This document shows, in pieces, positions 10,709 through 20,185 of a DNA stretch of 38,717 nt. The notes beneath the pieces were generated by a model that was not told where the DNA came from, made no database searches, and saw only the letters and a program-made list of their open reading frames with translations. The stretch spans positions 1 to 38,717 of the forward strand of contig JAKTTS010000091.1 in the NCBI GenBank assembly GCA_030560485.1, written 5' to 3'. Numbering within the stretch: position 1 is the first letter of the stretch; each line of letters begins with the position of its first letter. The stretch comes from Ascoidea tarda (nom. inval.) (lineage: Eukaryota > Ascomycota > Saccharomycetes > Ascoideales > Ascoideaceae). The translations under genes and the position numbers were made by a program.

Positions 10709-13700
10709 TCACGGATTTTCTGCATTTATTATAACATTAAATTTATCCACTATCGACTTATGTAGCAAATCATTTGATACCTTTTCAGTTTTTGTTTTCA
10801 TTCGGAAAATGGAAAATAGAGGATCACCATTCTCCAAACGAAGCCCTAAAATATACCCAATCGTACCGATATTTTGGCTGTGGAAAAGAATTTCTTTTAT
10901 GTTAGAATGTGAGCAAAAAATTGAATTGTAATTGGTACCCTCTTTAATTCCATCACCATTTTCAATAGTGTCCCGCACAATCTTAATAATGGGTACTTTT
11001 ATGGAAGCTTGGGGGATAGTAACCCCAGGAGTGGCAAGAAAAATAGATGTGTAAATTGCAATTAGATTATTATTTTCTTCAGCTTGGTACTTCATGTTTT
11101 CAAACATTTTCAGTGCCCTCGTTAGAGAAATATAAATCAAAAATAATTTAACAAACACCTTAATTCCAAAATCATCCAATTCATTCTTGAAGTACAAAAC
11201 CAGCAACTCCGATAGGAATGTACGATACCGATCACTGATCATTTTCAATAAATCATAAAAGGGATGACCTTCCAGTGAGTAATTAGATGCCTTGGAATAT
11301 CTCGAATCATTGAGAGACAAGTATCGGCCAAATATAAACGGTAGATCAAGAGAAATTGTGAAAAGCTGGTCAAAATAACTCTGGATTTTTTTAGTTGAAG
11401 ATGAAATAATGATGGGAATATAGGCAGATAAATTTGGAGGTGATAGAGCCTCGATCATATCTTGCAAGCTTAGATTAAAGGAGTCAAGAGAACTATTGAT
11501 TTTAGAAAGTAAGTGAAAGGCGAGAAGCTTCCTCAGTGTTGACGAAATATTTTGAAACTCAAAAATAATCCCAAAAAAACTTAGAGACAAGGAAATGTTT
11601 TTTATCAATGAAGAAACCACCCAGTTTTCAATATTATTGCCAAACAACGAGATCCAACCAACTTTAGTGAAAAATGGTACAAATTCACATAGAATTAATA
11701 TTTGATCTTGAGAAAAATTATTAAAGTTCAAATCAACTCGGTATAACGATTTAAAAGAAGAAAGTAAATTAACAAAAATATCAAAATAACAGTTAAAAAA
11801 AGCAGGATTGTTTGAGAAGTCAAAATATTCTAACATAGGTAATTGTGAAAGATAAAAAATAAGCTTGATTATCTCAGATTTAAACAAACCTTCCCTAGAG
11901 TCACTCAAGTCATTTGGATTTTTATTAAACAAATTTATCACTGAATTCAAAGATAAATGTTTTAGACTAATCTTAAAATTGTCCTTATTTTCTAATACTT
12001 TTAGCAACGCTATATTGAAATAAATCAAATTTTTCAGCTCTAAAATTTGATCCGACAAAGCATTTGAAGGGTGAGGAGACAAGATAGTGAGAAAGGAATT
12101 ATAGCCAAAATCGAGACTTTCAAGATGAGATAAATTGAGTGATAACCAGTTTCCAAATTCTACAGTCATCAAGTCTGAAAGACTGGCTAAAGAGAACCCT
12201 AAAAATTTAAGTTTTGGACTTAATGCGTACTGGAATAAATTTTTAAACACTGAAAAACATCCTATTGAGCATCCATTGACCAATAACTCCTCAATTCCTC
12301 CCCGATAAATAACAGTAGCAACAAACAACGACCAATCCATAGAAGACCTACCAAATTCAGTTTGAGTCATACGAGTGACATTTAAAGCGTTTTGATTTTT
12401 TTTTTTTTTCTTGTTCGAGAAGACTGTCAAAAATTCACACAGGGTCAAATCCAAACTTTGTATTATCTTATTTTTCATCAATAACCAACATAGTAATTTC
12501 CAACCGGAAAAATCAATAATCGTGTTTCTAAGACTTAGCTTTCTTAAATCGGATTTGAAATGCAAAGATGATAATAAGATTTTAAACATTTCATAGCTAA
12601 AAGAGACGCCATCTAGCGATATACATTCAATGGGAGCAATACTGATAAAATCAGCAAATGTAAGAACTTCAATCAACGAAGGCTGAGGATTTTTAAACTT
12701 TAATACTTTAATTTTATTGCAAGACCCCGAAGGTATTTGTTTTAAAGTAGCTGGTATCGGCAATATTTCACGTAAATGGCAACATCGAGTGTACAATGTA
12801 TCTAAAGAGACTTTGTTCAGTAACTTTACAGAATTAGCATCTGACGAAGGCCTGTTATGACGAACCATTGGTTTATCAATGGAGACCTGGGCAAGAGTAT
12901 TGGAAAATCCAGATTCATCGCTATTTTCAGGGTTTTTCAAGACATTTTCAGTGGAAGACAGAGAATTGGTGGATAATAGCCTTCCTGAACCACCAACAAC
13001 AATTCCACCTCCACTATGAGCTAATCGGCTTTTCTCTTCTGCACTCAACTTGTGTATAATCTTCTCCCCAGTTTTGAGAACTTCAACTTCCCCGGTTCGA
13101 GGATGCCTGCTTGGGATCTGCTGAGGGGGATCATTCAAGAAGATATCACCTCCAAATGAAACTCTTTTAAAATCTGGCAAGATCTCATAACCAGGCAAGG
13201 ATTCGACGCTTAACAGAAACAGCAAATTACCTTTCTTTTCCACCCTTTTATTTGTGATGCTTGCTGAGTGCCGTCTACGCAAAAAGGACCCAACAATGCT
13301 TCTTGGTTGAGCGCTTTCAGGATTTGGATCATTTGATAGTTTAAGAGCAGGAGGCAAAAAAGATTTTGAGGGGTGAGATGGAATTGGACGACCTAGGACA
13401 TCAACTTTAAAACCAGTAGTGGAAACTTCGCTTGGCTGCTGTAGTTCTGACAGCAACAGTAAATCCCCTACTTGGCTAGGAATTGAATAATTATGACTCT
13501 TGAGAAAAACTTCGAGCCGATTATCATAAGGCTTTAATTCTTTAGTGGAATCCTTTAACTGTTTGGAATTAAGATGATAAGCTCCAGTATTCGAGTCCTT
13601 AATAGTGTCAAAGGAATGATTAGAAAATTCATTTGAGGAAATGTTTGTGGACAGTGACAGAGATAAGGGTTTTGAAATTGATGGGTTTCGAAGTGATTTT

Positions 13701-14239
13701 GGCAGTTTTGGCCTCACTTTGGATTTTCTAGAAAACTTCCTCTGAAGCTTTGTTAAGATGGTTGTATTATTGCTGGATTCAGATTTATCATCATCTGATG
13801 AATCAATAGAAGCATCTTCAACCTTTGAGTCAGAAATAAAGGAAGAGGTAGATGAAGAGGGTTTGCTAAGAACTGGTTTGGCTGAATTACTAGCTTGTTC
13901 ACGTTTGGTGTCGAAGTCTGTGCTGGAGACTTTCTGAAGATATACTTGTTGTCGCTGAGCATCAGAGAGGGAAATTTCTGATGAAAAAAATCCTTCGATT
14001 TTGTCATCAAAACTAGAATTTAAAATCAAGTCGATCTCCAGACATTCCAATTTTCTTTCAGCTACTTGTTCCACCAAAACAACAATTGGGTTAGAACTTT
14101 TCATTGCTTTTATTTTTAAGATAGAGAGCTGGAGCAAAAAGGTTTTCCAAGTATTTTGAGTGAGTGAAAGTGATGAAATCAGGATATCGCGGCTAGCGAC
14201 CATTTTCGTGGAGATAACTTTTTCTCCATGATTTACCAC
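10709..14239 (-). CDS. Leucine-rich PP1-docking protein, Gip3/Her1-like
   Basis: A 1176-aa protein. The N-terminal 340 residues are Ser/Asn-rich and probably disordered. At residues 359-362 there is RVSF within DFKRVSFGGDIFLNDPP, a textbook RVxF docking motif for the PP1 (Glc7) catalytic subunit, followed by a conserved-looking segment ending in a Gly-rich patch (SGGGIVVGGSG). From about residue 500 to 900 the protein consists of irregular leucine-rich repeats (for example LRKLSLRNTIIDFSGWKLL and LESLDFGYNSFLTIL). PP1 docking followed by LRRs matches the PPP1R37-type family that I believe includes yeast Gip3 and Her1, which affect Glc7 localisation; the paralogue assignment is from memory. 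A run of five lysines (codons in a poly-A tract) interrupts the LRR region. Met13 is a possible alternative start. Confidence 0.65.
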   Translation of the reverse strand: MVNHGEKVISTKMVASRDILISSLSLTQNTWKTFLLQLSILKIKAMKSSNPIVVLVEQVAERKLECLEIDLILNSSFDDKIEGFFSSEISLSDAQRQQVYLQKVSSTDFDTKREQASNSAKPVLSKPSSSTSSFISDSKVEDASIDSSDDDKSESSNNTTILTKLQRKFSRKSKVRPKLPKSLRNPSISKPLSLSLSTNISSNEFSNHSFDTIKDSNTGAYHLNSKQLKDSTKELKPYDNRLEVFLKSHNYSIPSQVGDLLLLSELQQPSEVSTTGFKVDVLGRPIPSHPSKSFLPPALKLSNDPNPESAQPRSIVGSFLRRRHSASITNKRVEKKGNLLFLLSVESLPGYEILPDFKRVSFGGDIFLNDPPQQIPSRHPRTGEVEVLKTGEKIIHKLSAEEKSRLAHSGGGIVVGGSGRLLSTNSLSSTENVLKNPENSDESGFSNTLAQVSIDKPMVRHNRPSSDANSVKLLNKVSLDTLYTRCCHLREILPIPATLKQIPSGSCNKIKVLKFKNPQPSLIEVLTFADFISIAPIECISLDGVSFSYEMFKILLSSLHFKSDLRKLSLRNTIIDFSGWKLLCWLLMKNKIIQSLDLTLCEFLTVFSNKKKKKNQNALNVTRMTQTEFGRSSMDWSLFVATVIYRGGIEELLVNGCSIGCFSVFKNLFQYALSPKLKFLGFSLASLSDLMTVEFGNWLSLNLSHLESLDFGYNSFLTILSPHPSNALSDQILELKNLIYFNIALLKVLENKDNFKISLKHLSLNSVINLFNKNPNDLSDSREGLFKSEIIKLIFYLSQLPMLEYFDFSNNPAFFNCYFDIFVNLLSSFKSLYRVDLNFNNFSQDQILILCEFVPFFTKVGWISLFGNNIENWVVSSLIKNISLSLSFFGIIFEFQNISSTLRKLLAFHLLSKINSSLDSFNLSLQDMIEALSPPNLSAYIPIIISSSTKKIQSYFDQLFTISLDLPFIFGRYLSLNDSRYSKASNYSLEGHPFYDLLKMISDRYRTFLSELLVLYFKNELDDFGIKVFVKLFLIYISLTRALKMFENMKYQAEENNNLIAIYTSIFLATPGVTIPQASIKVPIIKIVRDTIENGDGIKEGTNYNSIFCSHSNIKEILFHSQNIGTIGYILGLRLENGDPLFSIFRMKTKTEKVSNDLLHKSIVDKFNVIINAENP

Positions 14240-15505
14240 TTAAGCAATTTTTGACGCCGAAATTTTTAGGCGGTTCTCCAGCGATCGGCAGCGTTTTTGT
14301 ACAGGCATCGGGGTTCGCCTTCCAACAAATTGTGCCTCGGATGTCGATTAGAGACTGGTGTTGATAGATTCATTGCAGATCAGACTGCTTAGATCAAACT
14401 CATTCACAAGTTTCTACAGCACTAGCATATTGATCAACCTCAATTGATTTTCATCGAATTTCTTTGTTTATTCTACAAGAAGAAAAAAGTTATAGTAGTG
14501 ATTGTAATATTACTAAGAAGTTATAAATACTATTGTTCTCAGCAAAATATGAAATAAAGTCCTTCTAACCCACTATTCCATAGAACTAATATTGATTTCA
14601 TTTACTATGAAAATATTACTAATGTTAAAAGTAGTTTCAAACTTTTGCTTTTGAAATACACCACTGTATACAATGATAATCTTTTAATTCCATAAAATAT
14701 AGAAGATAGATAATGCAGTTCAATAATGTTTAAGAATTATTAATTATTTGTCTTTACTTTTCTTGGTTGGAAAAAACAGCTTTTTCAAAAACCTTTGATT
14801 ATGTTTTTACTGTCAAAAATTCTGTATTGAAGGTTTTTTCTGTTTTGCCAACTCAAAAATCACTTTCAGTTAGACTAAATTACACCCTTTGATCTTCTTT
14901 CCGAATGCTCATAATATGATGAGGTTTGATAAAGGAAAAGACTCCCCCTTTATATTTATCAATTCAGGTGTTATTCTTTAATCACTATGAAAATTGAAAA
15001 TGTTAAACAACTCTAAATTAAAAACCTTTCTTGGATTCTACTTAATAAAGAAAATACTATTGTTTAGAATTTATTTTATTGCTTTCTGTTCAACTATACC
15101 TTTAACAATAATGAAACAAACAATGTGTAATTTCCTGAACTTCAGAAAAACATATACTTCTTTCATATTGTAAATGGCCAAAATATATTGATACTAAACA
15201 GCAAAGGTTAAGTCGTTATTAAAAAGTTGGATGAGAAAAATAAAAAAAATTCAGTAAAAAAATAAAAGATCTTTAGGGTAAAGAGGTAAATCGAGTAAAA
15301 AAACAAAACAGTAGCATCCAATGAGCAAAAAATCGTAAAAGAGTCTATTATCAAAAGCTTATTAGCTAAAAGCTCATTTTAATTTTCATGTAACTCAATA
15401 CCAGATGAGTTGATATCCCAATTGATTAAGATGAAAATGGCCCTTATAACCAAAAACATATCACCCTTCTTATGCAAAAGAAAATAAAAGTCAAAATATA
15501 TTCAA
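14240..15505. other. Intergenic region, no gene seen
   Basis: About 1.27 kb between two minus-strand genes. The first 150 bp next to the LRR gene are GC-richer and probably carry its promoter. The rest is AT-rich without a coding frame. I looked for tRNA A and B boxes on both strands and found none that pair into a cloverleaf. Confidence 0.6.
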
Positions 15506-18500
15506 TCAGTTGCGTTCTTTGGACATTCCAATTGAACGATCTATTTTGGACTGCCAATAATCTTTTGCTTCTTTCAATAGATTCATTCGGTTAGATATTT
15601 TATCACCCACCAAAGCTCCATTTAAAATCAATAATTCCGCAATTTCAAATATAGGACCAGAATTTGCTTCTGAAAAATGAGTTAGAGAGTACTCTAGTAA
15701 TGTAGACTCAACCTCTTGATTCTTTCCTTTGATTACAACCATATTGGGATTTCCATTATTAGCAAGCGCCCGAAGTATCATTTGAATTTTATTTGAATTT
15801 TTACCATATATTAAATGATTGTGCACCTTGATATCATGCTCAATATATTGCTTATGTTTATATTTATTTGTGATAAAGATCGATCTTTGAGCAGTGGAAG
15901 AATCAGCAGAAATTAATTTGGTTTTTTTGGAGAGATTAAATTCCCAGTAACTATTGGCAACAGTATTTGAGACAGAGGACAATAATTTAATCATTTCCCG
16001 TGTAAAAATAGAAACATCTAGAGTCAAAGACCGAATTTTGGAGATATGAGTACCTAAGCTTCGGTGTACTCCAGCACAATCGATGCAAAGAACAATCAAC
16101 ATGTTAACGGATATCCACTCAACAGCTTTGGATGAAAGACAATCACAGCATAAATAATTTGAAGAATCAATTCCTTTCACAACTTCCAAATAATTTATTT
16201 CAGCTGATTTGGTGGTCTCTGCAGACGTCGTAAAGTTTTTCCTAGTTTGGGAACCAATTTTGTTCGGAACATCTTCTGGTACACCCATCATTTTATTTGA
16301 TTGTTTAAGTGAAATGCTGGACTCACGGACGGAATGATATTTCAGGTCTACCATAAAATGGATATTGTGATTTTTAGTCCAAAATTGAATTGCAGTGATC
16401 CATGAATTTTTATCTTGCTCACTACTAGCTTGAAAAAGAACCTTGAGTTGCTTTTCATCCTTCAATTCAAAACAAAACCTTCTATCATTGTTGAAGCTAG
16501 AAGTTTTCACCGTTAAATTCCTCAAATCAAAACTTTGTTTGGTACTGTTATGCGTAATAGGAATACAAGTAAGATATCCTTCTTTTAAGATTGCGCTGCT
16601 TTTCCTCCAGGCAGAATTTTCGGATAAGATATAAAACCATAAAATTCCTTCTTTGGCAACAGATAAGGCAGAAAACTTTTCAGAACAGATATCACCAATT
16701 ACTTTTTCTAATCCTTTTCTTTCCATACAGCATTCCAACCTCTTCTTTTGACTCAAACGAACCTCTTGAAAAAAATCCCATCGCTGAAGGAAAATTTGAA
16801 CCTGAGAGGTAAAATTACTAACCAAATATTTTTGTGCTTCAAGATGCTTTTGCATTGGAGGAAACAGGCTATCAAACCCCCTAAGTAATTTCAGCACTTG
16901 CAAAAATGTTTCCAGAAGAAAATAGCAAAAGCTTAAAACAATCTCTTTGACAAAATGCTTATTAAATAAGACATCAATACTATTTAAATAGTCAAACTGA
17001 AATATTGAGAGAGACTTTTGAAACAGAAAAGGTTTTTGATTATTTGACAGAGAAGGAAACAGAAACAACAGGAGATACTTTTTTTGACTAATTTTAGCAG
17101 AGTCAATTTTTAATATATTTTTAGAATTGAGGTCTTGAATTTCTTTTTTTGAAAAGTCATTTCTGGAAAACGAAATATGAACACCTTTTGTCTTTTCTTC
17201 AACTTCTTTTTTTTTTAAAGAAAAATATTTTAAATTAATTTTATTGTAAAAGGATTTCAACGGTTTTGCAATATATGTTTTAAAACATTGCAATCGACTA
17301 TTGTCAAATTCTAAGCTTAATTTCAACTGATTGGAGAAATGATCAAAGATAATACTAAACTGCAAGCAAGTGGAATAATTGGATGATGAAGTATGAATAA
17401 AAGTGTTTAGAGTCAGTAAAAACTCTGATTTGGTTCGAATTAAATTTTGGAAACTCAAATCAACGAGTTCACATTTTTTAATAAGGACCTTCAATAGATT
17501 TTTTAGTAAAAATAAAGTTGCCTCATCAGGAATCTCTGAATTATCCAAAAACGAAAGGCCCCTTGATGATTCGCTTTCAGAAGAGTATGAAAAATTGGGA
17601 TGACAGGTCAATAAACTAATCGGAACAAAATTAAAATCTTTTTTCAAGGAATCATCATTACTTTCAGTCCAGACATTCTGATGTTTTATAGTATTAGCAG
17701 CATCATTAGAGGTCATGCTTTGAAACATTTTAGATTGATGGTGTATTGCTTTCTCCAGTTTTCTATTAATATTTTGACTGGAACTCGATTTGGATAAGCT
17801 CATATTCTTGGAGTTTCTAGTGAAATTGCTCTTTTTAAATTGCAAGTCAGCCAGACTCTTATCGGAAAAAGATTCCTGAATATCAAACAGATGAATTAAA
17901 TTGAAATCTTGTGGGTAGTCAACAAATCCTTCTGGTGGAAGATCAAACCATATTCCAAACCTTGCTAGTTCCTGAAAGCCACGAATAGCAGAATTGTATG
18001 AGAAAACAAAATACAAAAATTTTCCAGATGATCCTTGTGGTGGTTCATAAAACAATGAAAATTTGAACGAAGCGTTCAGGTCTTGTGAAGGCCTGTTGTT
18101 TTCTGTAGAGGAAGATACTTTTGAGAAATCTTTAAAATTAAAGATTTGGCTGGTATTCTTGACAGAGGTTGCTTCTCTATACACATCACCAACCATATAA
18201 ATATCTTCATCAAGATAGTTAGCAGTTTCAAGTAGCGATAGCTTTTGAAAAATTTCAGCTTCAGATTTGCCTCTTACAAAGCACAAACTGCTGAAAACCA
18301 TTATGCCAGAATCTTCGGGTTTGATTAACCCTTTGACGCATCCTTTTGATCCATGCGCATTTTCTTGAGGAGCAACGTCTTGTAAAGAGTGAATCCCAGA
18401 ACTGTCTGTATCATTTTCGGAATTTTTAGCAGAATGGCAAGAATACACTTCAAATTCGCTTTCAAAGCAGAATCCTTCCACTGAATCCGGACCTGAATTT

Positions 18501-18901
18501 TGGATTGGAACGTCTCTTTTGCCAGTTTCAGTTAGGTGAGACGAAATTTGCGTGGGGTTAGATAATGAATTAATGTAATTGGCGCTTGACTCAAAGATAA
18601 ATAAAATTTTAGAATCTGGAGCTATTTGTAACAAAAAGGGAAACTTATAATCTGCAGTGTCACAGTTTTGTTTGAATGTACAAAGATCATTGATGCCATT
18701 GGAAGATGCTGAAATGTCAAGAAACTGATTCTGGTTCTCAATGTAAATCAAAGAGGGAGTTGACGATTTGGGCGACGACTTGTGACGGACAGAATCAGGC
18801 TTTTTTATTATAATTTTGTTGAGATTGAACAGATTTGGATTCGTCAACACAACTGCTGAAGAGAAATTATCAGAGGAGTCTTTGCTAGTTACTTGGCCCA
18901 T
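15506..18901 (-). CDS. BAR-PH-ArfGAP-ankyrin protein (Age1/Csx2-type)
   Basis: An 1131-aa predicted GTPase-activating protein for Arf, acting in vesicle traffic at Golgi, endosome or plasma membrane. The ArfGAP zinc finger has C918, C921, C939 and C942, and the catalytic arginine finger is R947 in CAGVHRSLGTHISKIRSL. A PH domain precedes it (about 770-845, with the invariant Trp at 834). An alpha-helical region at about 465-720 fits a BAR domain, and short ankyrin-like helices follow at about 1045-1110. This order is that of ACAP/Csx2-type ArfGAPs. The protein starts MGQVTSKD, which fits the N-myristoylation consensus (Gly2, Ser6). The N-terminal 450 residues are poorly conserved and Ser-rich. 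Yeast Age1 is much shorter, so I leave the symbol open. Confidence 0.85.
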   Translation of the reverse strand: MGQVTSKDSSDNFSSAVVLTNPNLFNLNKIIIKKPDSVRHKSSPKSSTPSLIYIENQNQFLDISASSNGINDLCTFKQNCDTADYKFPFLLQIAPDSKILFIFESSANYINSLSNPTQISSHLTETGKRDVPIQNSGPDSVEGFCFESEFEVYSCHSAKNSENDTDSSGIHSLQDVAPQENAHGSKGCVKGLIKPEDSGIMVFSSLCFVRGKSEAEIFQKLSLLETANYLDEDIYMVGDVYREATSVKNTSQIFNFKDFSKVSSSTENNRPSQDLNASFKFSLFYEPPQGSSGKFLYFVFSYNSAIRGFQELARFGIWFDLPPEGFVDYPQDFNLIHLFDIQESFSDKSLADLQFKKSNFTRNSKNMSLSKSSSSQNINRKLEKAIHHQSKMFQSMTSNDAANTIKHQNVWTESNDDSLKKDFNFVPISLLTCHPNFSYSSESESSRGLSFLDNSEIPDEATLFLLKNLLKVLIKKCELVDLSFQNLIRTKSEFLLTLNTFIHTSSSNYSTCLQFSIIFDHFSNQLKLSLEFDNSRLQCFKTYIAKPLKSFYNKINLKYFSLKKKEVEEKTKGVHISFSRNDFSKKEIQDLNSKNILKIDSAKISQKKYLLLFLFPSLSNNQKPFLFQKSLSIFQFDYLNSIDVLFNKHFVKEIVLSFCYFLLETFLQVLKLLRGFDSLFPPMQKHLEAQKYLVSNFTSQVQIFLQRWDFFQEVRLSQKKRLECCMERKGLEKVIGDICSEKFSALSVAKEGILWFYILSENSAWRKSSAILKEGYLTCIPITHNSTKQSFDLRNLTVKTSSFNNDRRFCFELKDEKQLKVLFQASSEQDKNSWITAIQFWTKNHNIHFMVDLKYHSVRESSISLKQSNKMMGVPEDVPNKIGSQTRKNFTTSAETTKSAEINYLEVVKGIDSSNYLCCDCLSSKAVEWISVNMLIVLCIDCAGVHRSLGTHISKIRSLTLDVSIFTREMIKLLSSVSNTVANSYWEFNLSKKTKLISADSSTAQRSIFITNKYKHKQYIEHDIKVHNHLIYGKNSNKIQMILRALANNGNPNMVVIKGKNQEVESTLLEYSLTHFSEANSGPIFEIAELLILNGALVGDKISNRMNLLKEAKDYWQSKIDRSIGMSKERN

Positions 18902-19135
18902 TGTTTAAATTCGTGTAGTAAGCAAAGATCAAAAAGCATTAGCGATGGCCAAGTGGTGGTTTTCTCAGCAACGATTGCTTCATTTCCTCCACCAGCCGCG
19001 AAACACGCGAACATCCGATTTCATGGGCGTTTTGAAAGGTGAAACATCCCAACAATAGAAGGAGGTTGCATCGTTCGCCCATTCTGGCTTCTTCTGGTAT
19101 CGCATCTTCGAACATCACTTCATTTCAAAGTTGAG
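18902..19135. promoter_or_regulatory. Divergent promoter region, ArfGAP / SWIM gene
   Basis: A 234-bp gap between divergently transcribed genes, GC-richer than its surroundings (for example 'ccgcgaaacacgcgaaca' near 18998). It must contain both promoters. I see no clear TATA box for either. Confidence 0.5.
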
Positions 19136-20185
19136 TTGAGAATCAGGATTGGGAGTATGATTCCACACTCTTCTCTCAACAGCGACAGTCCCCTTGCATT
19201 GCAACTGCTTATTTTTGATAATCTATTCTACCTTGATTCCCAAAATAAAATTCAAATTAACAGAAAAACTTCTTTGCTTTTGTGTTTTCTTTTTCCTGAA
19301 ACTTTCATAAATTCAATTTCACTTATCGAAAGGCACTCCATATATGTATTGCTTTACAGTTCATGTTTCGAGAGCTATTTTAGAAGAAGAAATACAACTG
19401 CAATTAAACGGTGCTCCCAAATAATTGATAGCAACATTAAACAAGACAAATTTGTCGATATTCGCAAAAACTTTGAAAAGAATTGGGAACCAAGCCATTA
19501 TCATACTCACGACAAGTCCTTCAGGCAAAATTACATCGTTTTAGGTAAAGGACATCGGTTATATCTCACTCAAAGTGACATTGACTTGATCAGACTTAGT
19601 TTTAAAAAGTATTTGAATGGTGTAATAAACTTCAACTACTTGGCTGATGGAAAATTAATCTTAAACAAAACCTTGGGCTACATCAATCAGACACAGAACT
19701 ACACTAATCTAGTTTCAATTTTAAATTCAAATTTCTTATTCGACTCCAATACCTACTATAGAAATTCAACATTTTTGAAAGGTTCTGTTTTCCATTCTAA
19801 AAAACACTATTTTGACACAGATTATAAAAAAAATTTTTTCAACTCAATAATTGTTTTTGATGAATTTAACTTGCTAAAAAAATCAAAAACTCATCATATC
19901 AAGAAAGCCCAAGCATACATATCCCTTATAAAAAACAATAACGCAAAGTTTTCCAATTTCAAAATGTCCAAAACTAATTATGCAAACTGGTATTGTTCAT
20001 GTGAGAAATTTAGCAAGAAAAGCGCTTCCTCTTTTCCTTTCAACAAACGAATCTGCAAACATTTGTTATCAATTTTCATATACCAAAGAAACAAAAAAGT
20101 GCTTGACTCATGCATCAAATTTATACCCATTGGATTGGAAACATACCTTGCTCTTTTATTGGAATCATCCAATTTACTTTTATAG
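19136..20185 (+). CDS. SHU2: SWIM zinc-finger protein, Shu2/Sws1-like
   Basis: A 349-aa protein whose one clear domain is a SWIM zinc finger near the C-terminus: CSC at 287-289 (within WYCSCEKF) and CKH at 307-309 (within RICKHLLSIFI), the CxC...CxH pattern. A fungal protein of this size with a lone C-terminal SWIM finger points to Shu2/Sws1, the core of the Shu complex, which promotes Rad51 filament assembly in error-free damage tolerance. Yeast Shu2 is shorter (223 aa); the first 130 residues here show nothing recognisable. A second in-frame Met at residue 8 could be the start. The stop overlaps the 3' end of the next, convergent gene by 6 bp. Shu2 orthologues diverge fast, so the name rests on motif, size and the neighbouring repair-type genes. 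Confidence 0.55.
   Translation: MRIRIGSMIPHSSLNSDSPLALQLLIFDNLFYLDSQNKIQINRKTSLLLCFLFPETFINSISLIERHSIYVLLYSSCFESYFRRRNTTAIKRCSQIIDSNIKQDKFVDIRKNFEKNWEPSHYHTHDKSFRQNYIVLGKGHRLYLTQSDIDLIRLSFKKYLNGVINFNYLADGKLILNKTLGYINQTQNYTNLVSILNSNFLFDSNTYYRNSTFLKGSVFHSKKHYFDTDYKKNFFNSIIVFDEFNLLKKSKTHHIKKAQAYISLIKNNNAKFSNFKMSKTNYANWYCSCEKFSKKSASSFPFNKRICKHLLSIFIYQRNKKVLDSCIKFIPIGLETYLALLLESSNLLL

Noticed and set aside
14280-14350. B-box-like 'ggggttcgccttcc' suggesting a tRNA gene
   Set aside because: No matching A box at the right distance and no cloverleaf pairing on either strand.
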